Shown: positions 25,942-35,575 of the stretch, one piece after another | Layout of the letters: every line of letters starts with the position of its first letter | Numbering within the stretch: the first letter of the stretch is position 1 | Source: a virus | IMG/VR virus record: IMGVR_UViG_3300031857_000010 | Span: 62,001 to 126,000 of that record | Length of the DNA: 64,000 nucleotides | Strand: one strand, 5' to 3' | Notes under the pieces: generated by a model | The model's input: only the letters and a program-made list of their open reading frames with translations | What the model was told of the DNA's origin: nothing | Databases searched by the model: none | Translations under genes and position numbers: made by a program

Positions 25942-28506
25942 TTATTCTGAAGGTGGAACTACTGGAGAAGGTCCTACTGATCCACCGGAACCTGTGTTAC
26001 CTGTATATAATTGAGGTATCGGAGGAGGAGTTCCAAACGGAATTCCAGATAGTGGGAATATTATGGGTGTTCCAAAAAAACCAACTTTTTGTGTGTTTAG
26101 TGTGACAGCACTTAATATATTTGATGTCACTGATACAGCATTTACTGTCATTTGCAATGGTGTTGAAACAGTTCCTATTGCTTGAACAACATTCATATTT
26201 AAGTTAATGCTATTTTTTAAATTAGACGATACGAAAGCACCAACAATATTTGCTTTGAAAATATTGTTAACGCTAGAAGTTACTACTGCACCATTTATTT
26301 GATTGTAAAATTGTGCTGGTAGTTTTGTTTGAAATTCTGAACCATCATTTATTCCTTTTGGATATACAAATTTTTGTCTATTAAATACTGTATTTCTATA
26401 AATTGTTGAAACACCTTCAAAAATGGTTGTTGCAGGTATTATTTGTTCAAAATAAACAAATATCTTAGATTCAACAAATCTTATAAATTGCTCTAATTTT
26501 CTAAAAGTTACTTGACTAGAAATTTCATAAGATGGTGCTGTCACATTCCAATAATAATAAGTCAAATATATTTTTCGCAAATTTGGATAAAAGAAATTAT
26601 GATGAGGATCAAAATAAGTTTTTCTATTTTTTACGTCTATACTATTATTATATACAAAATTCAACCATTCACTTATAGTATATCCAGAAATTTCTGGAGG
26701 TGCTACCAAATCTTCATTTGTTAATTTATAATCTGAAGGTAAATTTACACTTGTATTTCCGGTATAAAAGAAACCTAATTTGTACCAATCAAATACATCG
26801 CACTCTATAGCTGAAGCAGGATCTAATCCAATACTAACTTCTTTACTATTGACTAAATTTTCCGTTCCATAATAATTTGGATCTCCAGTATAAACTTTAA
26901 CATTGTCAACTGTTTTTATAGGATCGAATTCAGGTTGCCATTGATTTATATAATCTTGTCCATTTCCTCTACCCGGTCCACCTTCTTGAAAAGCTAAAAA
27001 ACTTTCATCGAAATTGATGTATCCGTTTTCATTAACTTTTCCAATTGGTACTGGTATAAAAGCTGTTGTTCCATCCCACCCACTTGTCGTTTGATCAGTA
27101 AGGCTTATGTTTGCATTTCTTTGAATTTTATAAACAAATTCATCAAAATTAACCATACAATCAGGTGCTCCAATAACTTTAAAAATAAACATTATTGCTT
27201 CTCTAGTACCTTTTCTTTTGTATAACCAATTTATATTGGTCAAGATTCTTCTCCAGAGATCTAAATTATAGTCTTCTAATGTTTTATTACTATCATCTTC
27301 TTGTCCTAAGTATTCAAAAAAATCAGTATCAGTGAAATTAATCGGTTGTTTCCATCCTAATAATTCTGTTAATCTACCAATGAATTTATTTGATACTGTT
27401 TCAGACTCAGTATAATTAATTGAGTGTGAAAAAGCTAAGTTATCTATATATCCTTTAATTTTATCGAATTCCTCAGCATAAGTTTGGATGAATTTATTAT
27501 ATATTTGACCATCAGAATCTAATTCTAAATAATTTTCCGGTATAATTGTTCTAACCATCCAATTTGTTTTTAATTGGTCGGTTAAAGTAGCATATTTTAG
27601 AATTTCATCTAAATAATTATCGAAATTTGTTCCATAACTGTCAGGTGCAAAACCATCAATAGTTCTTGGCCACTCTATCAATTTATCAAAAAATTTATCG
27701 TTTTCTGGATTTGGAACGCTAAATTTTCCAACTTCTAATAACTGGTATTGTAAATTATCAAGACTTCTTTTATATTGAAAATACCTTTTTTTTGATGGTC
27801 TAATATAAATTGCATCAGTTGTGTTCGCAGTAAAAATACCTGAAACCTTAAAATTAAGATGATAATAATTTGAGAATGCACTAAAATTATATGATAAAAT
27901 TGGATAAGAAGGGGAAGTATTTAAAGTTGTTGAACTTAATTGTATCTCAAATTTATCATAATTATCATATAAAGTTAGGGTATTAGAACTCAATGCATTG
28001 TAACTATTTCCTGAAGTAAAAATTATATTTCCTTGATTAGTAAGTGCAGAACTGATAATTGTTATTTCTGTATAACTTAATTGTGTACTTGATAATGTTA
28101 TAAAATTAGTTTCACCAACATTTCCATCATAAGCTAATAGGGCGTATGGAAAATTGTCTATGATTTTATTTATAGTATTTGCTAGTTTTGAATAATATGA
28201 ACCAAAGTATGAATAAGAATTGGGATCTGAAAGATCCAAATTCAAATCATTTATAGTTAAACCAATTGCTTCTCCAGCATTAAAATTTGAAGAAGTTAAT
28301 GAGGTTAAACTTTGTAACCTATCAAAACTTAGTGATCTAGGATCACCATCAACAATATTTGGATTAAGATCTCTACTTATTCTGAAATCTCCAAATGTAA
28401 AAATAGATTCAGTGTTCGTGTTCTGGTACAGCTTATCCTGTCCGGGAACACTTCGAACTGATAAAGTGTTCCTCACAAAAATATCTTCCGGTTCAAGCAA
28501 TACCAT
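25942..28506 (-). CDS. Probable baseplate / tail protein I-like structural protein
   Basis: An 854-residue protein, the first gene of the leftward virion block. The central part (LTELLGWKQPINFTDTDF, then LDLWRRILTNINWLYKRKGT, REAIMFIFKVIGAP, residues ~380-460) resembles the gpI-like tail proteins of contractile tails, where a helical segment precedes a 'xxKGTxxAIxxxL' signature. The C-terminus is a Gly/Pro/Ser-rich tail after a beta-rich region. It probably attaches fibres to the baseplate. The fold assignment rests on this motif and on context only. Confidence 0.6.
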   Translation of the reverse strand: MVLLEPEDIFVRNTLSVRSVPGQDKLYQNTNTESIFTFGDFRISRDLNPNIVDGDPRSLSFDRLQSLTSLTSSNFNAGEAIGLTINDLNLDLSDPNSYSYFGSYYSKLANTINKIIDNFPYALLAYDGNVGETNFITLSSTQLSYTEITIISSALTNQGNIIFTSGNSYNALSSNTLTLYDNYDKFEIQLSSTTLNTSPSYPILSYNFSAFSNYYHLNFKVSGIFTANTTDAIYIRPSKKRYFQYKRSLDNLQYQLLEVGKFSVPNPENDKFFDKLIEWPRTIDGFAPDSYGTNFDNYLDEILKYATLTDQLKTNWMVRTIIPENYLELDSDGQIYNKFIQTYAEEFDKIKGYIDNLAFSHSINYTESETVSNKFIGRLTELLGWKQPINFTDTDFFEYLGQEDDSNKTLEDYNLDLWRRILTNINWLYKRKGTREAIMFIFKVIGAPDCMVNFDEFVYKIQRNANISLTDQTTSGWDGTTAFIPVPIGKVNENGYINFDESFLAFQEGGPGRGNGQDYINQWQPEFDPIKTVDNVKVYTGDPNYYGTENLVNSKEVSIGLDPASAIECDVFDWYKLGFFYTGNTSVNLPSDYKLTNEDLVAPPEISGYTISEWLNFVYNNSIDVKNRKTYFDPHHNFFYPNLRKIYLTYYYWNVTAPSYEISSQVTFRKLEQFIRFVESKIFVYFEQIIPATTIFEGVSTIYRNTVFNRQKFVYPKGINDGSEFQTKLPAQFYNQINGAVVTSSVNNIFKANIVGAFVSSNLKNSINLNMNVVQAIGTVSTPLQMTVNAVSVTSNILSAVTLNTQKVGFFGTPIIFPLSGIPFGTPPPIPQLYTGNTGSGGSVGPSPVVPPSE

Positions 28507-28549
28507 ATTTTACTAATTTAATGTCTTTGTTTTTAAATTAAATTTTAAA

Positions 28550-28557
28550 ATAAATAG
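28550..28557 (-). promoter_or_regulatory. CTATTTAT element, leftward, in the divergent virion promoter region
   Basis: The minus strand reads AGTCTATTTATTTTAAAA about 45 bases before the ATG of the baseplate-like gene. The 150-base gap 28507-28656 contains this site and an oppositely oriented one at 28614, as expected for divergent promoters. Confidence 0.45.
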
Positions 28558-28613
28558 ACTTTCAAATTTTTTACAATAAAACTTTTATAATATTTTATTT
28601 TTTTTTTCTAAAT

Positions 28614-28621
28614 CTATTTAC
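28614..28621 (+). promoter_or_regulatory. CTATTTAC element, rightward, in the divergent virion promoter region
   Basis: AATCTATTTACTTTAAG lies 36 bases before the ATG at 28657. It is the same motif as the leftward site, in the orientation of the rightward genes. Confidence 0.45.
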
Positions 28622-28656
28622 TTTAAGTATTAAAAAAATATCTTTAAAAACAAAAA

Positions 28657-30696
28657 ATGCCATTTTTACCACCAGAATCAACGACATATATTAATGTTAA
28701 GCTAACTGATGCTGGCCGAAGATTACTTTCTTTGGGGCAATTACAGTTTTCTAAAGCTGTAGTTTCTGATAGAGAGATAGATTATAATATAGATAGGGAT
28801 AGAGTTAACGGATTATCTACTTACGATATTTTAAATAATAGAGTGTTAGCCCCAGTTGGAGATTATCCGAATATAGATCCCGTCAATTTAGATGGTACAA
28901 ATCCAATTGAATTAACAAACCAAACAATTCAATCTGTAAAACAGTTCGCGACTGCACAAACTGCAACTTATGGTATGTTTTCAGGATACTCTAATAACTG
29001 GTATTTCTTGGATGATAATCAACATATTTTGGCAAGAAGTATTGGTGTTGAAGGGGCTACAACAACTTTTGGTACAAATAATATTCAAATTACAGCACCT
29101 GTTGGTTACACAATTAAAGAAGGTGATAATATATACATATTATGGGTTCCGGATGCATATCCAACAGCTTCTGCTTTGAATCCAAATACCTCAGCTGATT
29201 TAATTTATTCTGGAACTCCTTTTAATGGTCTTTGGTATAAAGTTTATTCGGCTATTACAAACACAAATATTGATTTAGATAGAGCAATACCAAATATAGG
29301 TGGTGCTAAAACTAGATATCCACTATTCATTTATCCAGATAATGCCGTTGAATCATATTTTGGTTCAGGATATACTCAGCAAACAAAATTTTGGAACATG
29401 AATATTGTAAGACCATACGATGTTGCTGGTACGGATGTTACAATTGATGGAGTTTCCGGTTATTCATCATATGGTTCAATAGAATATGCTGGAACTAAGA
29501 CTTATTTGGGTTTTGATGAAAGTTATCCTGCTTTAGGATTGATTCACTATACCAATAAATTTAGTGGATTAACTTATGGAGAACAGTTGATAGAGAAATC
29601 AGTAATAATGAATATGCCAACATTGATGTGGCATGGATTCCCTGCAAATAATGGACAAGGTACAGAATATGGATTAACATTATATGATTCATATGGGAAT
29701 TCTTTTTATGATTCTGCAGCAAAAACAACATATAGAGAATTAAGAGACGGTATTCAATCAACAAATAAAGTTGTTGGTAGAGTATATCATAAATTACAAT
29801 TATTTGTAATTACTGATCAGGATTTATTAATGGCTATGTCTTACAAAGGAAATAGATCTTATACTTTACCAGAACCTATTGTAAATCTTGTTACTAATCC
29901 AGCTCCACCATTAACTACAAATGATGTGAATGGTTTGTGTGAATCTGGAAAAACATACTTTGTTACATATTTGATGGAAGTTGATCCTGCAAGTGTAGCG
30001 GGTTATGGTTATGATTATCCGATTCATTGTGGAAGTATAAAGCAAATAGATGGAGCTGTTGATATTAATGGTAACCCTCAATATTTATCTGTTCAATTTC
30101 CGACTAATAGTTTTCCATACATGAGGAATTCAACAGAATTAGCAAATGGTACAGGTTGGAATGCTCAGAGAGTTAAAATTTTAGTAAACGAACAAGATAA
30201 ATCATTTGATTATAAACCGGGTAATGTACCAGCAACTGACTGGGTTGTTTTATCTGGTCAGGGGATTTATGATTGCACAACTTTAGTTGTGCCAGATACT
30301 ACAATTGACCCAGTAGCTTTAAATTCTCATCAATTTATTGTTTCTAGAGAAGATTATAATTCTGGTGCTACAAGTGGAAATTATGTAATGTGGTCTGGAC
30401 ATACTTCTAATGGAGATATTTGTAATTTTGGAGGCGAATCTTTCTTTTTTGGTACTATAGATGCCCAAGTATTGACAACAACTTATAAAACAATCATAAC
30501 AGTTATAGCAGCTAATTATCAATATAATGATTCAAATAATGAAACTTTTGATTCACTAGTTGATGAAAATACATATATAACTGAAGTAGCAATTCTAGAT
30601 AATCAAAACAATACAGTGGCTGTTGGTAAACCTACATACCCACTGAAAAAAGCTAATTCTAGATATTTAGCTTTTCAATTAATAATAGATTTTTAA
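28657..30696 (+). CDS. Probable baseplate/fibre-attachment protein, 679 aa
   Basis: The first gene of the rightward virion block. The N-terminus (TTYINVKLTDAGRRLLSLG, then FSKAVVSDREIDY) aligns by eye with that of the next gene product (TTVYARAYLTELGRQYLF, then ITRFSLGDPDVNY). The C-terminus (ITEVAILDNQNNTVAVGK) aligns with the C-termini of the proteins at 32315 and 33539 (TEVGLYNxxNELxAVAK). This 'TEVGL(Y/F)' ending resembles phage tail-fibre N-terminal and baseplate proteins of contractile tails. It is beta-rich and has no enzymatic motif. Confidence 0.65.
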   Translation: MPFLPPESTTYINVKLTDAGRRLLSLGQLQFSKAVVSDREIDYNIDRDRVNGLSTYDILNNRVLAPVGDYPNIDPVNLDGTNPIELTNQTIQSVKQFATAQTATYGMFSGYSNNWYFLDDNQHILARSIGVEGATTTFGTNNIQITAPVGYTIKEGDNIYILWVPDAYPTASALNPNTSADLIYSGTPFNGLWYKVYSAITNTNIDLDRAIPNIGGAKTRYPLFIYPDNAVESYFGSGYTQQTKFWNMNIVRPYDVAGTDVTIDGVSGYSSYGSIEYAGTKTYLGFDESYPALGLIHYTNKFSGLTYGEQLIEKSVIMNMPTLMWHGFPANNGQGTEYGLTLYDSYGNSFYDSAAKTTYRELRDGIQSTNKVVGRVYHKLQLFVITDQDLLMAMSYKGNRSYTLPEPIVNLVTNPAPPLTTNDVNGLCESGKTYFVTYLMEVDPASVAGYGYDYPIHCGSIKQIDGAVDINGNPQYLSVQFPTNSFPYMRNSTELANGTGWNAQRVKILVNEQDKSFDYKPGNVPATDWVVLSGQGIYDCTTLVVPDTTIDPVALNSHQFIVSREDYNSGATSGNYVMWSGHTSNGDICNFGGESFFFGTIDAQVLTTTYKTIITVIAANYQYNDSNNETFDSLVDENTYITEVAILDNQNNTVAVGKPTYPLKKANSRYLAFQLIIDF

Positions 30697-30708
30697 AAAA
30701 GTAAAAAA

Positions 30709-31431
30709 ATGGGATTAATACCAAGTGCAACAACTGTTTATGCAAGAGCCTATCTTACTGAATTAGGAAGACAATATCTATTTGACAGTTTGTCAAAACC
30801 CAGATATATTCAACTTCCTAATGGAGTTACTGTAGATAGATTAAAAATTACACGTTTCTCATTGGGTGATCCAGATGTAAATTATACTCTTCCACTTCCT
30901 TTATTATCTGGAGAAATACCAGATTTATCAGGCGAAAATGAAAATGCAGTAACTGGTGCAAAGGGAAGAACATTGGATAATTTGATTAGTCCTACTACAT
31001 CAACAATTCCGGCAGAATCAATTGAAACAGTTGAGTATAAAACAACATATCAAAGTATTAATTTTAATTCAAATGTTGCTCCAACAACTTTTCCAGTTGT
31101 AACTACTCAACAATTACAAACATTTGTTGATGGTGCTTTGGTTAATGATGGAGTTTATGTAGTGTCTCCAACTAGTTATGGTCCAAATGTCATCAATAAT
31201 AATGAATTAATTATTCCTTTAAAACAACCTACAGCAACAGCTCCCGGTTATAGATTAAGAATATTCTTCCCTTCAACTGGAAGTAATTATAATAAAATTA
31301 CTTTTCAATTTGAAAAAGCAAATCAAATTCAGGGAACACCAACGACACAAGTATCTACAGGTTTAAATCCCTTGGTTAATCCTACTTTAAACGTAGCACA
31401 AACAAATATAGGTGCAACAGCTGCAGAATAA
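30709..31431 (+). CDS. Virion protein, 240 aa, related to the N-terminus of its neighbour
   Basis: The N-terminal ~65 residues (ARAYLTELGRQYLF ... LKITRFSLGDPDVNY) resemble the 679-aa upstream protein, while the TEVGLY C-terminal module of that family is absent. The rest is Thr/Pro-rich and beta-like. It starts 12 bases after the upstream gene. It is probably a baseplate or tail-fibre accessory protein; the exact role is unknown. Confidence 0.6.
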   Translation: MGLIPSATTVYARAYLTELGRQYLFDSLSKPRYIQLPNGVTVDRLKITRFSLGDPDVNYTLPLPLLSGEIPDLSGENENAVTGAKGRTLDNLISPTTSTIPAESIETVEYKTTYQSINFNSNVAPTTFPVVTTQQLQTFVDGALVNDGVYVVSPTSYGPNVINNNELIIPLKQPTATAPGYRLRIFFPSTGSNYNKITFQFEKANQIQGTPTTQVSTGLNPLVNPTLNVAQTNIGATAAE

Positions 31432-31455
31432 TAATAAAATATAAATCAATAAATA

Positions 31456-31860
31456 ATGGCAAGAGCATTAGTAAACAAAGATTTATCAGCAAGATTGACT
31501 GAAAATAATTTTTCAGAATTACAATCTCAAGTGACACTAGGACCAAGTTTAAGTACAGCGACCGTACAAGGAGAAGCTATTGCTGCCAATGTAAATGATG
31601 CAGTATCGGTAAATCAATGGGTTGCTATGACTCAAGCAGATCAAGGTTTATTGAATGCAATATATGACTTTGTTAATACCACGAAAGAAGGTGCAAGTGT
31701 CATACCTGATAATAGATTTGGCAGAACAAAAAAACTATTCTTTAATTTTTATGGTACTATGGGTAAGTCCATAAAACCCGGAGAAATAGGTCAATTTGAA
31801 GTTAATTTTAGTTATCCACCAAGATCTTTAACAGATACTGGTTCATCCGCAGCACTTTAA
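31456..31860 (+). CDS. Small virion-like protein, copy 1 of a tandem duplication
   Basis: A 134-residue protein with no recognised family, nearly identical to the next gene product: I see only a handful of differences (MARALV/MGRAIV, SQVT/SEVT, AIAAN/AVAAN). The C-terminal half (TKKLFFNFYGTMGKSIKPGE, then a beta segment) suggests a compact domain. Embedded among baseplate/fibre genes, it is probably a virion component made in quantity. Confidence 0.65.
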   Translation: MARALVNKDLSARLTENNFSELQSQVTLGPSLSTATVQGEAIAANVNDAVSVNQWVAMTQADQGLLNAIYDFVNTTKEGASVIPDNRFGRTKKLFFNFYGTMGKSIKPGEIGQFEVNFSYPPRSLTDTGSSAAL

Positions 31861-31890
31861 ATTCAAAAAACAACTATAAGTAAATAAAAA

Positions 31891-32295
31891 ATGGGAAGAG
31901 CAATAGTCAACAAAGATTTATCAGCAAGATTGACTGAAAATAATTTTTCAGAATTACAATCTGAAGTTACTTTGGGTCCAAGTTTAAGTACAGCGACCGT
32001 ACAAGGAGAAGCTGTTGCTGCCAATGTAAATGATGCAGTATCGGTAAATCAATGGGTCGCAATGACTCAAGCAGATCAAGGTTTATTGAATGCAATATAT
32101 GACTTTGTTAATACCACAAAAGAGGGTGCCAGTGTAATACCTGATAATAGATTTGGAAGAACGAAAAAATTATTCTTTAATTTCTACGGGACTATGGGAA
32201 AATCTATAAAGCCCGGAGAAATAGGTCAATTTGAAGTTAATTTTAGTTATCCACCAAGATCTTTAACAGATACTGGTTCATCCGCAGCACTTTAA
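31891..32295 (+). CDS. Small virion-like protein, copy 2 of a tandem duplication
   Basis: A 134-residue near-identical paralogue of the product of 31456-31860. Both reading frames are intact and the start context is alike (AT-rich, no Shine-Dalgarno). Both copies appear functional, as nearly all differences are synonymous. Confidence 0.65.
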   Translation: MGRAIVNKDLSARLTENNFSELQSEVTLGPSLSTATVQGEAVAANVNDAVSVNQWVAMTQADQGLLNAIYDFVNTTKEGASVIPDNRFGRTKKLFFNFYGTMGKSIKPGEIGQFEVNFSYPPRSLTDTGSSAAL

Positions 32296-32314
32296 AAAAT
32301 AATAAAAAAAAGAA

Positions 32315-33502
32315 ATGAGTACAATTGATCCACGTTTTACAAAATTAGTAAGTTCATCGCTTACAGTTCAAGCTGAAACATTAGATAATAAAATAGTTTC
32401 AAATGAAGAATTATTTTTCACTGAATGTGACAGAAATTCAGTTGCAGATAATAAGGGAAATTATTTTGTTTCTTTTAATCTCCCAACTTCTGATGATGAT
32501 TTAAGTACAAGTTCAACTATAGCAAAATATTTTCCAGAGCTTTATCAGTTAAATAATGAAAAGATTGTTTTTTGTTCTATACCCCCAACTGAATATTCAG
32601 AATTTATAGACGGAAGATCTATAACTCTTTTTGTACCAACAAGTGGTACAGCACCCGGACCTTTTGATGGAGTAAAGATTTATTCTTCAACATATTCATC
32701 TGATAAACCATTGAAATATGGCGAAACAAATCAACTGTTAGGTGATAATATTTGTTTTTTATTTTGTGATGATATAAATATTCCTTATACTGGATTTACT
32801 GCAAATGAAATTGGAGTAAGAACTAATATGTCAGCTAATACAACTTGGGAACCAGATCCAACTGATTATACGAAGAGACCATCTGCTGTTTCATACAGAG
32901 AGGTTTTAGGTGGAGGAATTTCTTCTGTATTGAATCCTAATAATAGGCCAAACGGATTAAATACTGATACAAGATCAGGAAGTTATTCTATAACACCTCC
33001 TACTAATTTTCCAGACGGAGTTGCAGGTTATAATTACGATGTTCCAGTAGGTTTTTGTTATTTAGATATGGGTATTTGTGTTTTAACTCATACTGCCATA
33101 ACACAAAATATTGTATGGACAGAGGGTACTGGTGGCCCCGGATCAGGTGACTTAAACTATACTTCTGGAAGAACAAATGTTTATTTTTCTGGATTAAATA
33201 TTGATGATGATCCAGCAGCTTATTTGGAATACACCGATATTAACACATCTTTCAAAATTTCCGCAGTTTGTTTGGCAATGCCTACTGAGTTCTGGATCTC
33301 TAATAATTCTACTTGGGATAGAACTAGTGCTCTCAACAATATTAATTCTCAAACAGGTATAATTACATTAGATCCAGTTTATGTAACTGAAGTTGGATTA
33401 TACAATAGAATGAATGAATTAATAGCTGTTGCTAAACTTTCGGAATACGTTGAAAAAAACTATATAAATTTAGTTACTTTCAATATTGATATAGATATGT
33501 AA
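32315..33502 (+). CDS. Baseplate/fibre-attachment paralogue, 395 aa
   Basis: Clearly paralogous to the next gene product: both share DPxFTxxVSxxL at the N-terminus, a central YGE-x-LLGDNI-LF-D--N-PYTG segment, a NYDVPVGFCYLDMG / YDIPVGFVVLDKG block, and the TEVGLYNxxNELIAVAKLSE ending. The conserved C-terminal module is also found in the 679-aa protein. It probably forms part of the baseplate rim or a fibre base. No catalytic motif is visible. Confidence 0.65.
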   Translation: MSTIDPRFTKLVSSSLTVQAETLDNKIVSNEELFFTECDRNSVADNKGNYFVSFNLPTSDDDLSTSSTIAKYFPELYQLNNEKIVFCSIPPTEYSEFIDGRSITLFVPTSGTAPGPFDGVKIYSSTYSSDKPLKYGETNQLLGDNICFLFCDDINIPYTGFTANEIGVRTNMSANTTWEPDPTDYTKRPSAVSYREVLGGGISSVLNPNNRPNGLNTDTRSGSYSITPPTNFPDGVAGYNYDVPVGFCYLDMGICVLTHTAITQNIVWTEGTGGPGSGDLNYTSGRTNVYFSGLNIDDDPAAYLEYTDINTSFKISAVCLAMPTEFWISNNSTWDRTSALNNINSQTGIITLDPVYVTEVGLYNRMNELIAVAKLSEYVEKNYINLVTFNIDIDM

Positions 33503-33538
33503 TTCTATTTGATATTGAAAGTCATTTAGAATTACATT

Positions 33539-34969
33539 ATGATTGATCCTAAATTCACAAGTCCTGTTAGTGGTTTTCTCTATATAAATGAAGAGAACGA
33601 AATTCCAATTTCGTTGTCAGGAGATAGTGTTTCTTTAAGTTTGTGTGATAGAACTGGTATAACAAATAATTTAGGTAATTATTTTGTTTCTTTAAATTTA
33701 CCAACTGATAAAGATAAATTTCCAACAAATTCATCTTTATCTTTTTTTTATCCCGAATTACAACAATTAAATGTTGATAAAATATTATTAATAAAAATAC
33801 CAAATACTGCTTATACTGAATTTATAGATGCTAGATCTATAAAATTAAATGTACCCGGTACTGGTAGTTCAGCTAATTTCTATACTTTATTTTCTTCGAC
33901 TTATTCTGATAGTACACCCGACAAATATGGCGAAAGAAGTCCTTTGCTAGGAGATAATATTACTTATTTATTTAGTGATAGTGTTAATTTGCCATATACA
34001 GGATTAAGTGTAAATCAGATTGGACAAATTATATCAAATTCCGCTGTAACATCTTGGAATCCCATAGATAGAAGATATCAAGATAGACCTTCAGCAACTT
34101 CATATGCAGAAACAAAATTAAGTAATGATTCAATAAATACTGATAGAAGATATAGAATAAATAAATCTGTTTTTGTTGATGGGTTATATAATGATTATAG
34201 GGGTCAAGCAATAGGATATTATGATTCATATTTTGACGCAGGTGATGTTGGTTTTGTAGTTTTACCAGATCGTAATTACTTTTCTGTAGGAGATTCAATA
34301 ACAATTGATGAATTTGACCATACTTTAAACCCTACTTATTCTGGAAATGTTCAAGTTACTAGTATTATAAAAAATTATTATCAATCTGGATTAATATATG
34401 CCCCAGATGGTTATGATGGACCATTTGATGTAATAGTAACAAATAAAGCTTTTGCAGCAACTACTAGTAATGAAGCTGGAATTTTATATATTAGTGGAGG
34501 AACATATTATAATTATGATATTCCTGTTGGTTTTGTTGTTCTTGATAAAGGTTTAATTGCAATTACTCATACAGATATAGTAAATTCAATAGATTGGGTA
34601 TCTGGTTTTCTACCTGATGGCAGTCCAAATTCAGGTGGCGAAACAACCAATATTTATTTTGATACTACTGATACTTCAATATATGGAGATGAAGAACCTA
34701 TATGTTCACTAGATTTCACATCTTTAGATACAGTTTTTAAATTAAGAACAACTTGTAATAGTTTATTGGGTCAATTTTATATTTCAAATAACGCTACTTG
34801 GGATAATGCATTAGCAAGCAATCCTTATGCAGCTAATCAACAAGTTTCAATTACTGAGGTTGGTTTATATAATGAATTAAATGAATTAGTTGCGGTTGCA
34901 AAATTTTCAGAACCAATTTATAAAGGTGCTTTAGATTTATTCACTTTTGAAATAGATATAAATCTTTAA
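33539..34969 (+). CDS. Baseplate/fibre-attachment paralogue, 476 aa
   Basis: A longer paralogue of the 395-aa upstream protein, with an inserted ~80-residue domain around residues 210-300 (YFSVGDSITIDEFDHTLNPT..., an SH3-like or small beta domain by appearance). The ends match the family: the C-terminus has ITEVGLYNELNELVAVAKFSEP. The leader contains TTCTATTTGATATTG, a weak version of the CTATTTAY element. It is the last structural gene before the replication genes. Confidence 0.65.
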   Translation: MIDPKFTSPVSGFLYINEENEIPISLSGDSVSLSLCDRTGITNNLGNYFVSLNLPTDKDKFPTNSSLSFFYPELQQLNVDKILLIKIPNTAYTEFIDARSIKLNVPGTGSSANFYTLFSSTYSDSTPDKYGERSPLLGDNITYLFSDSVNLPYTGLSVNQIGQIISNSAVTSWNPIDRRYQDRPSATSYAETKLSNDSINTDRRYRINKSVFVDGLYNDYRGQAIGYYDSYFDAGDVGFVVLPDRNYFSVGDSITIDEFDHTLNPTYSGNVQVTSIIKNYYQSGLIYAPDGYDGPFDVIVTNKAFAATTSNEAGILYISGGTYYNYDIPVGFVVLDKGLIAITHTDIVNSIDWVSGFLPDGSPNSGGETTNIYFDTTDTSIYGDEEPICSLDFTSLDTVFKLRTTCNSLLGQFYISNNATWDNALASNPYAANQQVSITEVGLYNELNELVAVAKFSEPIYKGALDLFTFEIDINL

Positions 34970-34998
34970 TTTTTTTATTTAATTTTTATTTTAATTTT

Positions 34999-35547
34999 AT
35001 GATTTTAGCATTAGATATTTCTACCTCTGTAATAGGTGTTGCACTTTTTGGTTTAGAAAATGATAATTACAAACTTCATGAATTATCATATAAAAAATTT
35101 AAACCTAAACATAATCTTTTTGAAAAATACGATGATTTTGTAGAATTTTTCAAGGATTACCAAGATATAAAATTTACTGATATAAGCATTGAAGAACCTT
35201 TGAAAAAATTTAAGGGTAAATTTTCAAATGCAGATACAATTCAAAAATTAACTCAGATGAATTCAATGATAAGTTTATTTTTGTATCAGAAAACCGGTAT
35301 TCAACCTACTTATTATAACGTTTCTGCTGCTAGGGGAATTGTTTTTCCGGACTTAAAAATTCCTAAATCACATCCAAATAAAAAATATTTAATTTGGGAG
35401 GCAGTAGACAGAGCTGAGCCAAAAGTTATATGGAAATATAGCAAAACAACTCATAAGTTAATTGATGAAAATTTTGATATGGCGGATGCTTGGGTGGTTG
35501 GAATGGCACATGTTTGTTCTAAAATAAACTCAAAACAATTAGTATAA
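34999..35547 (+). CDS. RuvC-like Holliday junction resolvase / RNase H-fold nuclease
   Basis: A 182-residue protein with the RuvC signature: ALDISTSVIGVAL (Asp6) on the first strand, DISIEEPLKK (Glu65/Glu66) and FDMADAWVVG (Asp160, Asp163) near the end, a D-E-D/D acid set typical of RuvC-type resolvases. It would resolve branched DNA made during recombination-dependent replication before packaging. It opens the rightward replication cluster, directly before primase and the Mre11-Rad50 fusion. Its length is close to RuvC (about 170 aa). Confidence 0.8.
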   Translation: MILALDISTSVIGVALFGLENDNYKLHELSYKKFKPKHNLFEKYDDFVEFFKDYQDIKFTDISIEEPLKKFKGKFSNADTIQKLTQMNSMISLFLYQKTGIQPTYYNVSAARGIVFPDLKIPKSHPNKKYLIWEAVDRAEPKVIWKYSKTTHKLIDENFDMADAWVVGMAHVCSKINSKQLV

Positions 35548-35575
35548 TTTATAATTTTTTATTATTTTTGCTCAA

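Larger units (their letters stand above)
31456..32295 (+). repeat. Tandem gene duplication (two 405-bp copies, 30-bp spacer)
   Basis: The two copies are 435 bp apart. Long identical tracts, including the last 80 or so bases, alternate with short patches where almost all changes are silent. This patchwork suggests gene conversion or selection on the protein. Confidence 0.9.

Noticed and set aside
35563-35570. TATTTTTG (TAnnTTTG match) before primase
   Set aside because: It ends 6 bases before the ATG and has no -33 element; it would need a leaderless transcript, so chance is likelier in this AT-rich gap.
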